A stretch of DNA of 64,000 nt from Cavia porcellus (Eukaryota; Chordata; Mammalia; Rodentia; Caviidae), in NCBI RefSeq assembly GCF_034190915.1, contig NW_026947492.1:16498001-16562000 (forward strand), read 5' to 3'. Under the pieces are notes generated by a model that worked only from the letters and a program-made list of their open reading frames with translations, was not told the DNA's origin and made no database searches. A program made the translations under genes and the position numbers. Shown piece by piece: positions 1-11,940 of this stretch; within the stretch, counting starts at the first letter, position 1, and each line of letters begins with the position of its first letter.

Positions 1-183
1 ATTAATTTGCTTTAAAAACAGTCAAAATCTGTGAGAAATAGTCAAAAAATATATGTCATATTCAACAGTAAAGAAAACATGATACTTCTGTGCACTTACA
101 CAGAAATGGGTTTTTAGAAAAACACAATTTCTCAAGATGAATTGAGAAAAATTTGAAAGCTGATTAATAAATGTAAAATAAAG

Positions 184-381
184 TTTTGAAAGCATTTTAT
201 AAGTTACTAAAATATATACAATAAACACAGATTCCTTTGTTTAATATAGATCTCTAAATCCCACACCACACTTTTCTTTTATTTTTGAAAGCATTTCGTA
301 AATTACTAAAATATTTACAACAAACACAGATTCCTTTTTTTAATGTATGTCTCTAAATCCTACATCACAGTTTATGAGTGA
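184..381. repeat. 99-bp tandem duplication within copy A
   Basis: Units 184-282 and 283-381 match: both carry TTTTGAAAGCATTT, GTTACTAAAATAT or ATTACTAAAATAT, AACACAGATTCCTTT and TCTCTAAATCC. Copy B has one unit at this place (about 17145-17250), so the duplication arose in copy A after the two copies separated, or copy B lost one. Confidence 0.75.
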
Positions 382-1423
382 CAATCTCTTATGGTAGGGC
401 TTAGAAATTTGATCGTTAAAAACATTGAGATAGAACAAGAAATTACCCCCAATACCATTAATGCAGTTCTTGCGATCAGCTAGACGTGAAAGTGACTGGA
501 TTAAGAAAGTAAAATCTGTCTAGTGCAATGGTGGTGAAACTATGGCATTCACTGCCGTTTCTGGCTGTTCATTATCAATGAGAACTGAAAGGTTCACCAT
601 CACTTTCTAGTGGGGGCTTGAAGGGAAGCTTTTCTCTCTTCTACTTTTTCCACCTTCTCCTCTCCCCTCCCCTACTCTTGCTCTATATGTTTCTCTCAAA
701 GCAAATATTTATAAGAGAAAAAGAGATAAGACACTAACCTCAGACCTACAGATATCAAAGATAAAATGAAACCTACTCTGTTGTACTAGAACTCATAATT
801 CTTTCCTGTATCAGCATTTTAGTTTCCCTTAACATGCATGATCACCAAATTCACACATGGAATAAAACTGGAAGTAATAGGCAGTACAATCGATAGCTGA
901 GTTGTTTATTAATTCATGGCAATTAACTCGTGCTAAGAAATAGAGAAATATTTTATTATCATTCACTAAAATGATGTGTAATATGGCAGTAAAACTGGGA
1001 TGAAGTCAGATAGGTGTAAAACATTGTAGTATTTCCCCTGATTCAAAGCTGTGAGGATAAATATATTTGTGTATAGCCTTTACAAATATAATTTCTATTA
1101 TTTAGTCATTCTAAAACCCTAGAATTAATACAAGTTGTGAAAAATGCCTTTGGTAGTGAACCAAGTCATGGTCCTCTATACTCACAAGAACAGATGGAGA
1201 ACACAGGACTTCTTTTCTGTTACACTTAATCATGCTATTAAACATGGACGGCTAAAGTCAGTAAAGGGTACACTAGGTAACACCCAGGAATAAGGTAGTG
1301 TACTGAACACCATGATTAGTAAAGACTTTGTATCACACACTCTGACTTACACTTGATTATCTGAGTTACAGTGCAGGAGAGAGTTGGTGTCGTTGGAAAG
1401 AGATCTGTGGAGTTAAAATTTAT

Positions 1424-1425
1424 GA

Positions 1426-1501
<76 letters not shown>
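1424..1501. repeat. (TG)n(AG)n compound microsatellite
   Basis: About 17 TG units up to 1458, then about 21 AG units from 1459 to 1500. The duplicate locus in copy B is 18470-18604, where the AG part is longer and interrupted. Confidence 0.95.
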
Positions 1502-1506
<5 letters not shown>

Positions 1507-1665
1507 CTTGAGTTAGCTGTTGCTCATTCCCTTGGAATGAGACACTCCCTGTACTCAATGCTACTCTCTAGTTTCTGCCTCTTCATTCTGAAAGCACTAG
1601 GAGAATAAAAAATTGTTCACAGACAATGAAAATAGTTAAAACAGAATTTACTAAGAAAAACAGGT

Positions 1666-1773
1666 GATTTCTTACTGTTTTTTTTTTGTAGTTCTGTATT
1701 AAGTGTACCCTTACACCGCTTTGTTTTGTTTTGTGTTTTTCTCTTTTTCCTTTTAAACAAAATTTTAAAAAAA
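1666..1773 (+). mobile_element. Very short LINE-1 3' end with 13-bp target-site duplication
   Basis: A 108-bp insertion present in copy A and absent from copy B. It begins GATTTCTTACTG, contains GTAGTTCTGTATTA and TTTGTTTTGTTTTGTG and ends in an A-rich tail. The same sequence forms the 3' end of L1 pieces at 33762, 38619 and 41405 (minus) and 47272 (plus). Flanks: AAGAAAAACAGGT (1653-1665) and AAGAAAAACAAGT (1774-1786), a 13-bp target-site duplication with one mismatch. Copy B has a single AAGAAAAACATGT at the site. Confidence 0.82.
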
Positions 1774-4700
1774 AAGAAAAACAAGTATCAACTTCTAATC
1801 TTAGTTAAAAAATAGATTTTTCATATGCAAATATCTGACTCAATATTGTTAATATGAAACAAATGCATAATTCCTCATCAACTTAATGATGTTCCTAGAG
1901 CTCTTGATGGAAAATTAAGCAATAGGAGATTAACATTCCCAATGTAAAGATACACTGGTTAGACTATGATGAATCACAATGCAGATAAGATGTGTAACAG
2001 TCCAACCAAAGTGTCATAAATCAGAATAGATAATTACCAACTATTATGTCTTCAAGAGGTCAGGAAACACTGCTCTACACCTGAGGTGTTACATCTGGAG
2101 CCTCATACTCAGTCGTAGGTGCGCATTTTAGAGAGGGACATTGACAAAGCCCAAGGCAGGCCTAAGCAGTAATACCAAGGGAGATATTTGAAGATAACTG
2201 ACAGGCACTTTTATAAACCCTAATAGAACAAACGGGAAAGTTTTATCTTGTATATGTTGTTTGAAGTAATTAATGATACATCCTTTAATTAGTATAAAAG
2301 CTATGTTGACATTAGAGTCCTTTGAAATGAATGAGCTACTTACTTCTGGACATAAGGTTTAATCTCCCTACAGAAGATGATGGTCCATCTTCAGAGACAC
2401 TGTAAAATATTCTGTGACTGCTTTAAAGATAAAACCCACACATTATAGCATCTCTTGTCTCTCTTTGTCTGTTTAGTTCCGATTTTCACTCTTGGTTACA
2501 GGAATATTTCAGTTCCTAGATTATGTCACACTCACTCAGCTGTGCATCCTTTTATTCTCTATTTCCTCTATATGAAATAATATTAACAAAACTTTTTCCC
2601 ATGCTTGACAAATATTTAATTCTTTACAAATCTCAGTTAGAATTGAAACCATTACCTAAATACTTTCCAACTTAGTGTAACTGACATTTCTAAAAAGTGC
2701 TTTTCAAAAATGTGAAACATTTTATAATTCCAGTGATGGATCAATCTATTCTTTGAAGTCTCAGTAACTGACAAAGCAGCTCTCACATTGTCAGACATTT
2801 AAACAGAACATTTGTGAATGACTGAAAAAATTACTGAAAACTATTTTCCTGAATCTTTTCAACAATTAACAACCGACCTCCTAATTTCACAAGTATGAGA
2901 TGAAAATACTCACAGTGCTTCAGCCTGAGCACCTGAGTGCCAGATTTGACTTTCCACTTTGCAAGTGACTCTGAGTTGTGAGTCACAGGTCCTAAGCATT
3001 TGACTATCTCAAATGCTGAGAGGGTGGGGCTCTTCTCAGTCTGTTGCTTTTGAACTTGGTCAGCATCACTGTTCAGGAGTTCCAATGCTTACTTTATTCT
3101 CTATGCGTCCCCAATTTCAGGGTGACAAACATCCTCGCTTTCATATTCACCTAAGCAGCTCTGGTTTCTGTGTTCAGAAGGACTTTTTAAGTTGTACATA
3201 CCCACCAGGCAGCAAATAGCACGGAGCACTCCCAAAGGATCTCTGCTTCTTAAGGACCAGGGACTTGTAGAAAGGAACCAGTTATTACTGATTGTTTCCC
3301 CCAGCTGATTAATCTTCTGTGTCAGCTCTAAACTTGCCAATTAGTGGTAAAGATTTTTACACAGGGACTGTTTGTCTTAAAATGAATACTGTAATCCACC
3401 AGAACTGAGTATGGATTGAGATTCTGCCTATTGAAAAGCTCCTTGTTAGTGTCATCAGATCACAGACTACACTGTGATAAGTAAATTTTAGAGGACCAGG
3501 GAACATTTTGTCAAATTACATATTTCTGATTTTAGGGTTAGAGAATTTGAAACAATAAGCCATTCATTTCTTGCACACAAATGCTTTATATCATGCATAA
3601 ATGAATAGTTTACATATTTTCTTGAAAAATCTCCAAATTAAATTATATTTTAGGAATCATACAGTTAATTAACATTGGGGAAATTGGTATCATATTTAAT
3701 TATTGGGGCTTCTTGTTGATCTAAGTACAGCTTCAAGGTTTTTATAATCCAAAGAATTATTTACTAATTACACAGTTAATATATCTCACATTCTTATATT
3801 TTTCATTTATTTTCAATAAATTTATTTGATTAAATACTAAATGAGGAATTGAATAAATCCAAGAAAGTCATATTATGAGCTCTAAAGAATAGTATAAACC
3901 AATAACTTGTCTATCTTTAAAGAGAATGAAGTAGTTCAATAGTTACATGTTCATGCTAAGCAATACATAATTAACCCAAAATCTATACGTCCAGGGGTAG
4001 ATACAAATGTTTGGTAAAAATAAAGAACTGCTCCTTAAATTCTATTGTAAGAGAATCATTTAAGGATCTGATTAATACCATACTTGAATTCAGGGACAGG
4101 TCTGTCATGTTTGAGATTATATTTTGTAAGCACACTATGCAATTTTGCTTACACTGCTCACCTGCGGAACCTCTCTTTTTCAGAATAACATGTTGGATAT
4201 TCCCTAGATTTGACATATGTCTAGTGTATAACATTTTCATATTCTAGCAAGTTCTAGCACACCAAAGCTTCAGAAAGACATATTTGGAGTTGTAGTGCAG
4301 GCAGGATTCTGGGCTTCCTTTAAGAGAATACCTTTAGTCACCCATACTGCTTCATGAGGTAGACTCTGGCTGATTCAGCAGCCTACCTGAGGTTGCTGAA
4401 TGAATGAGAATCGGGAGGTCAGTGGAGCATGAATGTCTGTTAGCACCTGTGGAGGACCCCGTGTCACTGTCCCCCAGACTCAGGGTGATTGTGCTTACCA
4501 GTGAACAGGATGCATAGAAGTGACTTCCCTAAGCTGGCTTTCAGTTTAACTAGGGAGTCTGACCGGGGCTTTGCAAGCATCTTCAGGAAAGCAAGCAGGT
4601 GGCAAAGCCTTACTGTTTGCCAACTGTCACGATGGACCTCAGATAAGACACTATGGGGCTAAGACATGATACTATGGGCTAAGACATGAAGTAATGTCTC

Positions 4701-5639
4701 TGGTAGGGCTGCAAGAGTCCAGAGAATGCACCCTCCAAGAATTTGCCACAAATAAGATTACTTGTTCAGCACAACCTAAATGTGGCTGCTTTGTTCTTTC
4801 TATAAGAACACTTCATTCCCTCTGTTACAAGCCTTGCCTGCCCGATCACCTGTCCAGCACATCCAGCTGCAATTCCTGACCATTTTCCTCAATGCAAATG
4901 CATTCAAAAAATATCGAGGTTCTAGTTGCCTTATGGCCTTTTGTTCCCCCTGAACAGCTGATCATTTCTGGTCTCCTATACTTTGCATTGCTATTTTTCC
5001 CTTGCTGTTTGTTTTCCTCTCACCCTGTATTGGAACACCTTAAAGAAGGTCGGGAACCCACTTCAGGGATCTAGAAACCCATCCTAACGTTATGAGAATG
5101 GATAATCTATTTTCTAGTTCCCCATATTCATAGATTGAGAAGAACTTTTACCATAGAATGGAACATACTCAAAATTTTATCCATTGTATTTAAATAATCT
5201 AAAAGATGGTATCTGGGATTTTTAATCTGAAGAAGTTTAGATGAGATTTGGAAATGAAGTTCATATGACAATAGGCTGAAACTTTTAGGACCATGCAAAA
5301 AGATGAAAGCATTTTACGGGTTAGATTGAACTTCACTTGGGGAACCAGAGCCCAGTTAGAAGTAAGCTGAATAAGCCATCCAGAAGTGGTCAGGAATCAG
5401 CCTTAATCTGTGAACAAGTTAGAAAATAGTAAGAGGGACTTTGGGGTGTGGTGGTTTAAAATCTTGGGATAGAGAAGCTCATTATCTGAGTGGGCCTCAT
5501 GTACCCTAGGAGTTCCAGTAAAAGGGAGGCCGGATGAACAAGGTGTGAGATACATTGACTGCAGCACATGGCTGAAATGTGGCAGAGCTCAGGGGATTTC
5601 CACGAAAAAATGGGAAAAAAGATTTTTTAAGTGATCATA

Positions 5640-6640
5640 TAATAATACCGACTATCACTTCACCAACCTTACATAGCCCAAAATGTCATCCTCTTTCTTT
5701 GCAAAGACAATTTTGGCTTCTTTCATTCCTGTAATCTGTCACATTCACTAGGTTGTTCACATTTTTATTTCCTGTTCCTTGTACTCCAAATGATTTTAGC
5801 AGACACATTTTCTGTTGTCTGGTAAATATTTATTTCCTTCTGTATTTCATCTAAAATTATATTCATCCTTGTTATCCTTGATTGGACCTTTCAGCTAATT
5901 GCTCTGATTGCTTTAATTTCTAAACAGTACTTTCTTCCCTAACTGGATCTTCTTCTGATGTCCCAGCTTACCTCAAATTCCTGAGCTCAAGTGATCCTCC
6001 TGTCCCAGTTTCCTAAGAGCCAGGTCTATAACCAGCAGCAGCTAACTGTGACCTACGTTATAAGGCTGATGGCAACCCAGAGATCTCCTCATATGAATTG
6101 CCAGTAACAGTTACACTTCTGACACATAACAGGAATTATAAAAAATAATAATAAATAAATACATGAACATTTGCATGAGTTGTCACAATGGTTATTTCTG
6201 GACCTAATTAATAGTTCCAAATCAGAGCCACAGAGTAAGCAACTCACCGTTGTCTGTCTGATGCCTTAATTTAAATTCTTGCTTGCAGTTTTCTGTCTTT
6301 GACCTGTAGGAGAATGGCATGAATGCTGCCAGTGAGAGTCCCAGGCACCCAGTCTTCTCCAGCTTTGGAGCAGTGAGGGAGTGGTATAGCCTCAGTCCAG
6401 GGTATTTAATCCTATCTGCTTCACAAGCCCACAGCTTGAACTTTAACTGTCGATTTCCACATTTCCATCTTCATGTTGTTAAACATTCCCCTCTTTCACA
6501 GTCACCTGAAAAGTTCTGATTGCTGTGTTTTGAAGGTTTTTCATTGGTTTAAGTAAGCCAGGCATCAAATATCACAGAGGGAAATAGTCTCTAGGGATTT
6601 TCGTTTCTTGGGAATAAAGCTCCTGGTGACTGGGAAGGAG
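5640..6640. repeat. Older, diverged third copy of part of the duplication
   Basis: Weak but collinear similarity to about 2370-3260 and 19430-20540. Examples: GTCACATTCACTxxG followed by a TTTTATT stretch and TGGTAAATATTTATT (compare GATAAATATTTAATT); and GGTTTTTCATTGGTTTAAGTAAGCCAGGCATCAAATATCACAGAGGG against GGTTTTTCAATGAGTACACGCACACCAGGCAGCAAATAACACGGAGC, spelled here only in outline. A 7SL-derived SINE at 5961-6045 interrupts it. No gene found. Confidence 0.5.
5961..6045 (-). repeat. 7SL-derived (B1/Alu-monomer-like) SINE remnant
   Basis: CTCAAATTCCTGAGCTCAAG, TGATCCTCCTG, TCCCAGTTTCCTAAGAGCCAG: the antisense of the right part of a B1/Alu monomer. Old and without a clear tail. Confidence 0.55.
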
Positions 6641-6877
6641 GGGATGAGGAGGGATTGCAACTTAAATATTTCCAGTTGTCTACTATTTCTTTAAATAGAT
6701 TCTTGTGAATCTTAACTTGTTAATTACAATAAAGTTTTGTGCATACAGACGAGCCATGGACTTTCTAAAAATGAATAGCCTGAATTAGTGAGTCTAAGCC
6801 GATTTTGAGACTACATATCACTGGTTCTCAAACATGATGTGATTAGTGGGTTTTATTTTTATGTTTGATTGATCCAT

Positions 6878-6962
6878 TTTTGTGTGTGGTTCTGGGATCA
6901 AAGTCAGGACCTTGAGCCTGCAAGATAAGAACTCTGCCACTGAACTACATCCCCAGCTCTTA
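6878..6962 (-). repeat. Old ID SINE
   Basis: Antisense ID body: TTCTGGGATCAAAGTCAGGACC, TGCCACTGAACTACATCCCC. tRNA-Ala-derived rodent SINE, diverged. Confidence 0.6.
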
Positions 6963-7700
6963 CCTGGTTTCACAGGAGCAAGCCCTTTAGTAGTAAGTTA
7001 TGTTGTACTGGCATTTGGGTTGATGATTTGAAAATCATTAATTAAACTGCATGTGGTTCACATGTCTAGTATCAATACCTTTTCCAATACCAAGGAACTG
7101 TCTTGCTAATTTGAATAATCACAAGAGGTAATAGAATGTCCTGTATTTAAGTCATGGATTTTTACCATTCTGACCAGGGAAGCAGTGGATTATGATTCAT
7201 ATATGCTAACTTATTTCATGGTTGAAGTCAGAGCTGCTTAAATTCTCAAAATACTAAAATAGTTTCACAAAATAAACCCTAGCTATCTTCTATGATGATC
7301 AATATCTTTTATCTTTAATAATTTATACTTTATATGTATTGCTACAAAATTTTAAAATATGGTAACTTCTAGATTAGTTAAACTTGTATTAGATACAATT
7401 AGAAATTTCAGTCTGTTTCAACTCTAGTCAACTATATGATGCCTCTCTTTAGAAGACAGTGCCTATTACCTTTAGTTATAATGTGCAAAATAATTGATTT
7501 AGAAAAAAGAAAAGCGTAGGCTTAACAGTTGAAAAATTAGGACTATTATGTACAGTGTGTAATAAGATAATTTATATGCGATTGAAAAACCTTCAGAAAA
7601 CATATTCTGGAAACCTTATCATTTGGAGAGTGGTTGGAAAAACTAAAGTTAATTTAGCTAACAAAGATACAGTCCATTTAATACACTGCAACTACCATCA
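6962..7700. other. Intergenic, nothing recognised
   Basis: AT-rich sequence with no gene, SINE or conserved motif that I can identify. Confidence 0.5.
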
Positions 7701-7704
7701 ATGT

Positions 7705-8205
7705 TTAACATATTCTTTTATTTTTTAGATTTATTTTTTATTAGTACATTAGTATTTACTTTTCTTGTATGAAGTTTGTGTATGTAATACCTCTTAATCC
7801 CTTTTCATCCACTTTTCTTCTTCTCTGTTTCCTCTCCTTCTGTCTCTCAATACTTTTCCCATTTAGAAAGATCTATCTCCCCCCAAAAAGATCTATCTCC
7901 CTACTGTACACTATCACATATTTTACCCTCTATTTACACTTTGAGTTTGTCCTATAAAAGAAACAATGCACTATTTAAACTTGTGTGCCTAATTTAATTC
8001 ACTTGAATTTATGGCTCCAGATACTTCCATTTTCCTACAAATGACTCAGGTTTAGCTTTCTTTATGGCAGAATAACAGCATGTAAGTACAGTATTTTTCT
8101 TACCCCTCCAAGATTTAGCTAATATGAATTGTGCTGTCATAAACATTAGTATGTATATGCCATTGCAATAAGATATCTTTGCTTGGGTTCCATTTTTTTT
8201 CTTAA
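7705..8205 (-). mobile_element. Old LINE-1 3' ORF2 fragment
   Basis: Antisense of the L1 ORF2 C-terminus: the TTCACTTGAATTTATGGCTCC, TCCATTTTCCTACAAATGA, TTTCTTTATGGCAGAATAAC and GTGCTGTCATAAACATTAGT stretches follow the order seen in mammalian L1 elements (ortholog of the 'attcatctgttgatgg' region). Contains a local 14-bp repeat (AAAGATCTATCTCC twice near 7866-7900). Confidence 0.6.
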
Positions 8206-8209
8206 TCTA

Positions 8210-10360
8210 AAAGACTGATACAATACAATTACTAATAACATTTAAAGACATACCTTATTTCACAACAAAGATCTTACCAATATGTCCAACTGTGAATGGA
8301 AGTAGATATCTTAATATGTGTTAGTTCCTTACAGTCAAATATGTTCCTTACAATCAAATGCAGCCCAACCGGTAGCAATCACTGATAAGATGATGATCAA
8401 GGACATAGTACAGTTTTGGGGGAGGTGGTTAAATCATCTTCAAAATCTCTTCCAATTATAACATTTCGTGAATTTAAAAATGATAACAGCAACTTGTAAT
8501 AGCATAGAAAACCAATGTTCAAACATCAGCTCTAACTCATATTTGTTTTGTGGCTGTAGAAAAACTACTTTCACTTTGCATCTGATTAATAATAATACAA
8601 ATGCACACACACATACATGCAACATACTTAAGATAGTTACACTACTGATTTCTACTAGTTCACTGAAAAGAAAGTTTTGTGTTTGATCAATCTTTCATAC
8701 CTATATCTTGTAATATGAGCAACTGCATTGAAGATAACAATAAGAAACATATTAACCATTGTTACTCTGCTACTGTGTTGCTTTGAATTTTCATTCATTG
8801 TTTTTATTATTTTTCCCTTTAAAATGAAACATGTAAGTATTTTCTGTCATGAACATTAAATAGAATGATGCTTGCAAGATGTTTATTTTTTGCTCTTTGT
8901 AAGAACTTAACAAATGTTCTAATTGTTATTTTTATTGTAAATCATTGTGTTTCTCCCTGAAACATCTTTCATTTTTCAAACATTTTCGTTTCCAAAAATA
9001 TCAATGGTAGTTGATTTACCTCTATGTGTATTCCTTGAAACTACTTTCTACCTTAATTCCCTTTAATATAGGTAAATTCAGGATATTTTTACCAAATATG
9101 AACCTAAAAATCACCATCTTTTCATGATACCAAAATAAAGATCAAACAAATCTTTCTACCTCTGAAAAATTTTTGTGATCTGAGAGTATTTAGAGTATAT
9201 TTGATACCTCAACAAATATCCCATTCTTTGCTAACCCTTAAGAAGTCATTCAGAAGTTTCTCAGTTTTGTTTTCTTTCAGATTTTCTAATTCTCCAAACT
9301 TTCCCACCTGTTAAATGCCACTTAACAGCTAAAGAGCAGCTACAAAGGATTTAAAAAGACCATTTCTTATTTATTCTTCAATATACTTCTCAAGTTTATG
9401 TTTAGTACTTATTCAATTTTGTATTGTCATGAAATATTGACTACAGATTTACACCTGGCTATAAATTGAATATCATGCCTACCAGTATCTAGCATATAGA
9501 AAGTCTCAATAAATAAGTTAACATGGAATTCCTGAAAGAAGTTTATTGAGAAGTTAGTGTTAGCTTAATCTTAAAAATAAAACATATTTCCCTATTTGAG
9601 TTTAAATGAGAAAGCATAAAGTGTGTACCACCTTTAATATTCCAGGACATGTTAAAGTAAGGGAACGTGTCATCATTAGGCTCAATACTGGAATGTGGGC
9701 AGGGAGAGTAATAAATAACCATGTGAATCACTATGTGCCTTGGCAGGGAAGGTCAGATAGAGGATCCCAAGGTTGTAAAAGTCAGCGATTAGAACTTAGA
9801 TGAACCTCTTATTTGTGCAAAGTTATATGGAGTTTCATTACACTGTGGGATTAAAGGCTGTTGAGAATACTAGAAGAGAATACTGAATACTGAACTTTTA
9901 AGGTTCTTTGGTGCTGATGAGATCATAGCTTAATAATTTCCTGTAGAACTATTTTGAGTCATTTGTATGAACACATAATAAAGCAAATGTCCCAGAGCTA
10001 CTAATCCTCTATGAAGACTGACTTGGTATAATGTTATATTTAAACATAAATATTCAAATATGCTCAAAGTATAAAGTGTATGAATTTATTGTAAGCACAA
10101 TGATAATGACTTCCTGCCAGAATCATGCCCCCACATTATCAACTCTTGGGAAAATAAGCAGAGTTTTCCTTTATTGCCATTTTTTCCTATTAATATTTCA
10201 CATCACTATTATTTGTTTGTTTTGCTGACTATGAGTTAGAAACTAGAATGTGCCATTGTTAGGGCTCCAGAATGATACCTATATAACTAAAAAGTTCATG
10301 TACAAAGATATTTAACTTTAACAAAAATACCAGCAAATTAAATTGAATAATGTATTGCAA
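8210..10360. other. Intergenic, nothing recognised
   Basis: AT-rich, no coding region or clear repeat. A small tandem repeat of a 19-bp unit starting GTTCCTTACA lies at about 8325-8362, and a short CA-rich run at 8603-8620. Confidence 0.5.
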
Positions 10361-10364
10361 AGAT

Positions 10365-10890
10365 CGCTTTTTTGGTCAAGTGAAATTCATCGTAGGGATG
10401 CAAAGATGGTTCAATACACTCTAATCAATAAATGTGATAAAATCACCTCTTTATAATCAAGGGGAAATATATAAGACCTCTTCAATAGATGCAGAAAAGG
10501 TATTTGATAAAATTCAACTTAATTTTACTTCTTCTAAGAAAATATTGCTGAGAAATTTAGGAATAGGAGGAACATACCTCAACAAAATAAACGTGTAATA
10601 TAAACCAATAGATGACATTATACTCAACAGAGAAAAACTAAGAACTTTCTAAGATCTGGATCTAGGATTTCCATTTTTGCCACTTTAATCCATATAGTCT
10701 TAGAAGTTCTAGCTAGACCAATTAAGGAAAAATAAAAATATAAGAGCATATATACGGAAAGAAAAAGAAATCAAATTGTCACTTCTCTCAGAGAGTATGA
10801 TCTTACACACAGAAAACTCTAGGTTATGCATTAAAACACTGTTAAAGTTAATAAATGAATTCCACAGAATTTCAGGATATAAACTCACTA
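10365..10890 (+). mobile_element. Old LINE-1 ORF2 fragment (reverse transcriptase region)
   Basis: Translates with many stops into L1 reverse-transcriptase-like pieces: GMQRWFNT, then IDAEKVFDKIQ at about 10485-10520 (compare L1 DAEKAFDKIQ), then a TILNREKL-like stretch. Strongly decayed, no open frame. Confidence 0.7.
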
Positions 10891-11339
10891 AGTAGATGCA
10901 TTAGTTAAGGATTGGAAATATTTATTTCCATTGATCCTGACTTACACAAAATGCTGTGATATAATAACACAGTGATATGGTTTGGGAAACTTTAACCTGG
11001 AGGCTGAATGAGATCCTCTAGGAGATACTGCCATAAACATACAAGGACTTCCTAAACTTGTAAACAAGGAGAGATGAGGACTTTTGTTTCTTCTAAAAAT
11101 TAAAGTTTTGAGGACTAACTAAAATATACACATGATACAGAACATCTTGGGTTTATGTATAGACTAGCTTGGAAATAAAATTTATATTTAAAGTTTTATG
11201 CAAAAAGTTAAATATAACATTTGGAGGCAACAATTGCAACAATTTGCTTAATAAAACTGTATTTTAAAAGCACAAGTCATAACATGTAAGGAGATCAAAT
11301 TATTAAAATAGAAAGAAAAGAAGCTGATTAAACAAGGGA

Positions 11340-11632
11340 AAGAATCAAAATAAACTGTATCAAAACAAAACTTGAATGACCAACAGGTATATGAAAAAAT
11401 GTTCTAAATCAATAATCATCAGAGAAATGCAAAGTAAAACAACGGTTTTACATCACTTCACTCTTTTAGGGATGGCTGTTAGCAAAAAAGAGCAAATGTT
11501 GGTGATGATGTAAGAGAAGCAAAGCCTTGCATGCTGCTGGTGGGAATGTAAATTACTATAATACAGTCAACATACAGAAGAGAACAGTGGTTCTTCAAAA
11601 AGGTAAAAAGAGAACTACAGTGTGATCCCACA
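11340..11632 (+). mobile_element. Old LINE-1 ORF2 C-terminal fragment
   Basis: Plus-strand sequence resembles the L1 segment with HQREMQxK, RxxMAxxKKxKC and LHAAGGNVNYY: AATCATCAGAGAAATGCAAA, GGGATGGCTGTTAGCAAAA, GCATGCTGCTGGTGGGAATG. Ends abruptly at about 11632 where the following L1 sequence lies in the opposite orientation. Confidence 0.72.
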
Positions 11633-11639
11633 CATGTAA

Positions 11640-11940
11640 GTGAGGTCATGAAATATTTGTGTCTCTGTGTCCACTTGATTTCACTCAGTGTAATACCATC
11701 TTCCAGGGCCATCTGCATTGTCACAAAAGGTAGTGTTTCTTTTTAAAGGCTAAATAGTATTCTTCTGTGTATGTGAAATGAATCTGCTTTATCCAGTCAC
11801 CAGAAGACAGACTATTCCCTTTCTGCTTCACAACTCTCATGAATAGTGCTGCAGTAAACACGGGAGTGCAGATGCCTGTTTGACAACTACGTTTAATTTC
11901 TAGGATGAAAGTGAAATGAAAATTTAAATCTCATTTGGAT
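11640..11940 (-). mobile_element. Old LINE-1 ORF2 3' fragment, inverted relative to its neighbour
   Basis: Minus-strand sequence carries the L1 stretch downstream of the previous piece: ATTCATGAGAGTTGTGAAGC, GTGACTGGATAAAGCAGAT, ACAGAAGAATACTATTTAGC. Meets the plus-strand fragment tail to tail at about 11635. Confidence 0.72.

Larger units (their letters stand above)
1..5610. repeat. Copy A of a ~5-kb segmental duplication
   Basis: Collinear by eye with 16955-22010 over almost its whole length, starting at or before the window edge and ending where both copies share GCTCAGGGGATTTCCA (about 5590-5610). Estimated identity is high, roughly 85-92 percent (visual estimate). No gene is seen inside. 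Differences from copy B: a 99-bp internal tandem duplication (184-381), an L1 3' fragment (1666-1773), absence of about 214 bp at 2880, and presence of about 840 bp (4585-5421) that copy B lacks. The short open frames it contains are not conserved between the copies and look like noise. Confidence 0.88.

Noticed and set aside
1316..1608. Open frames over the TG/AG microsatellite on both strands
   Set aside because: Low-complexity translation (SLSLSL, THTHTH, RERERE) of a dinucleotide repeat.
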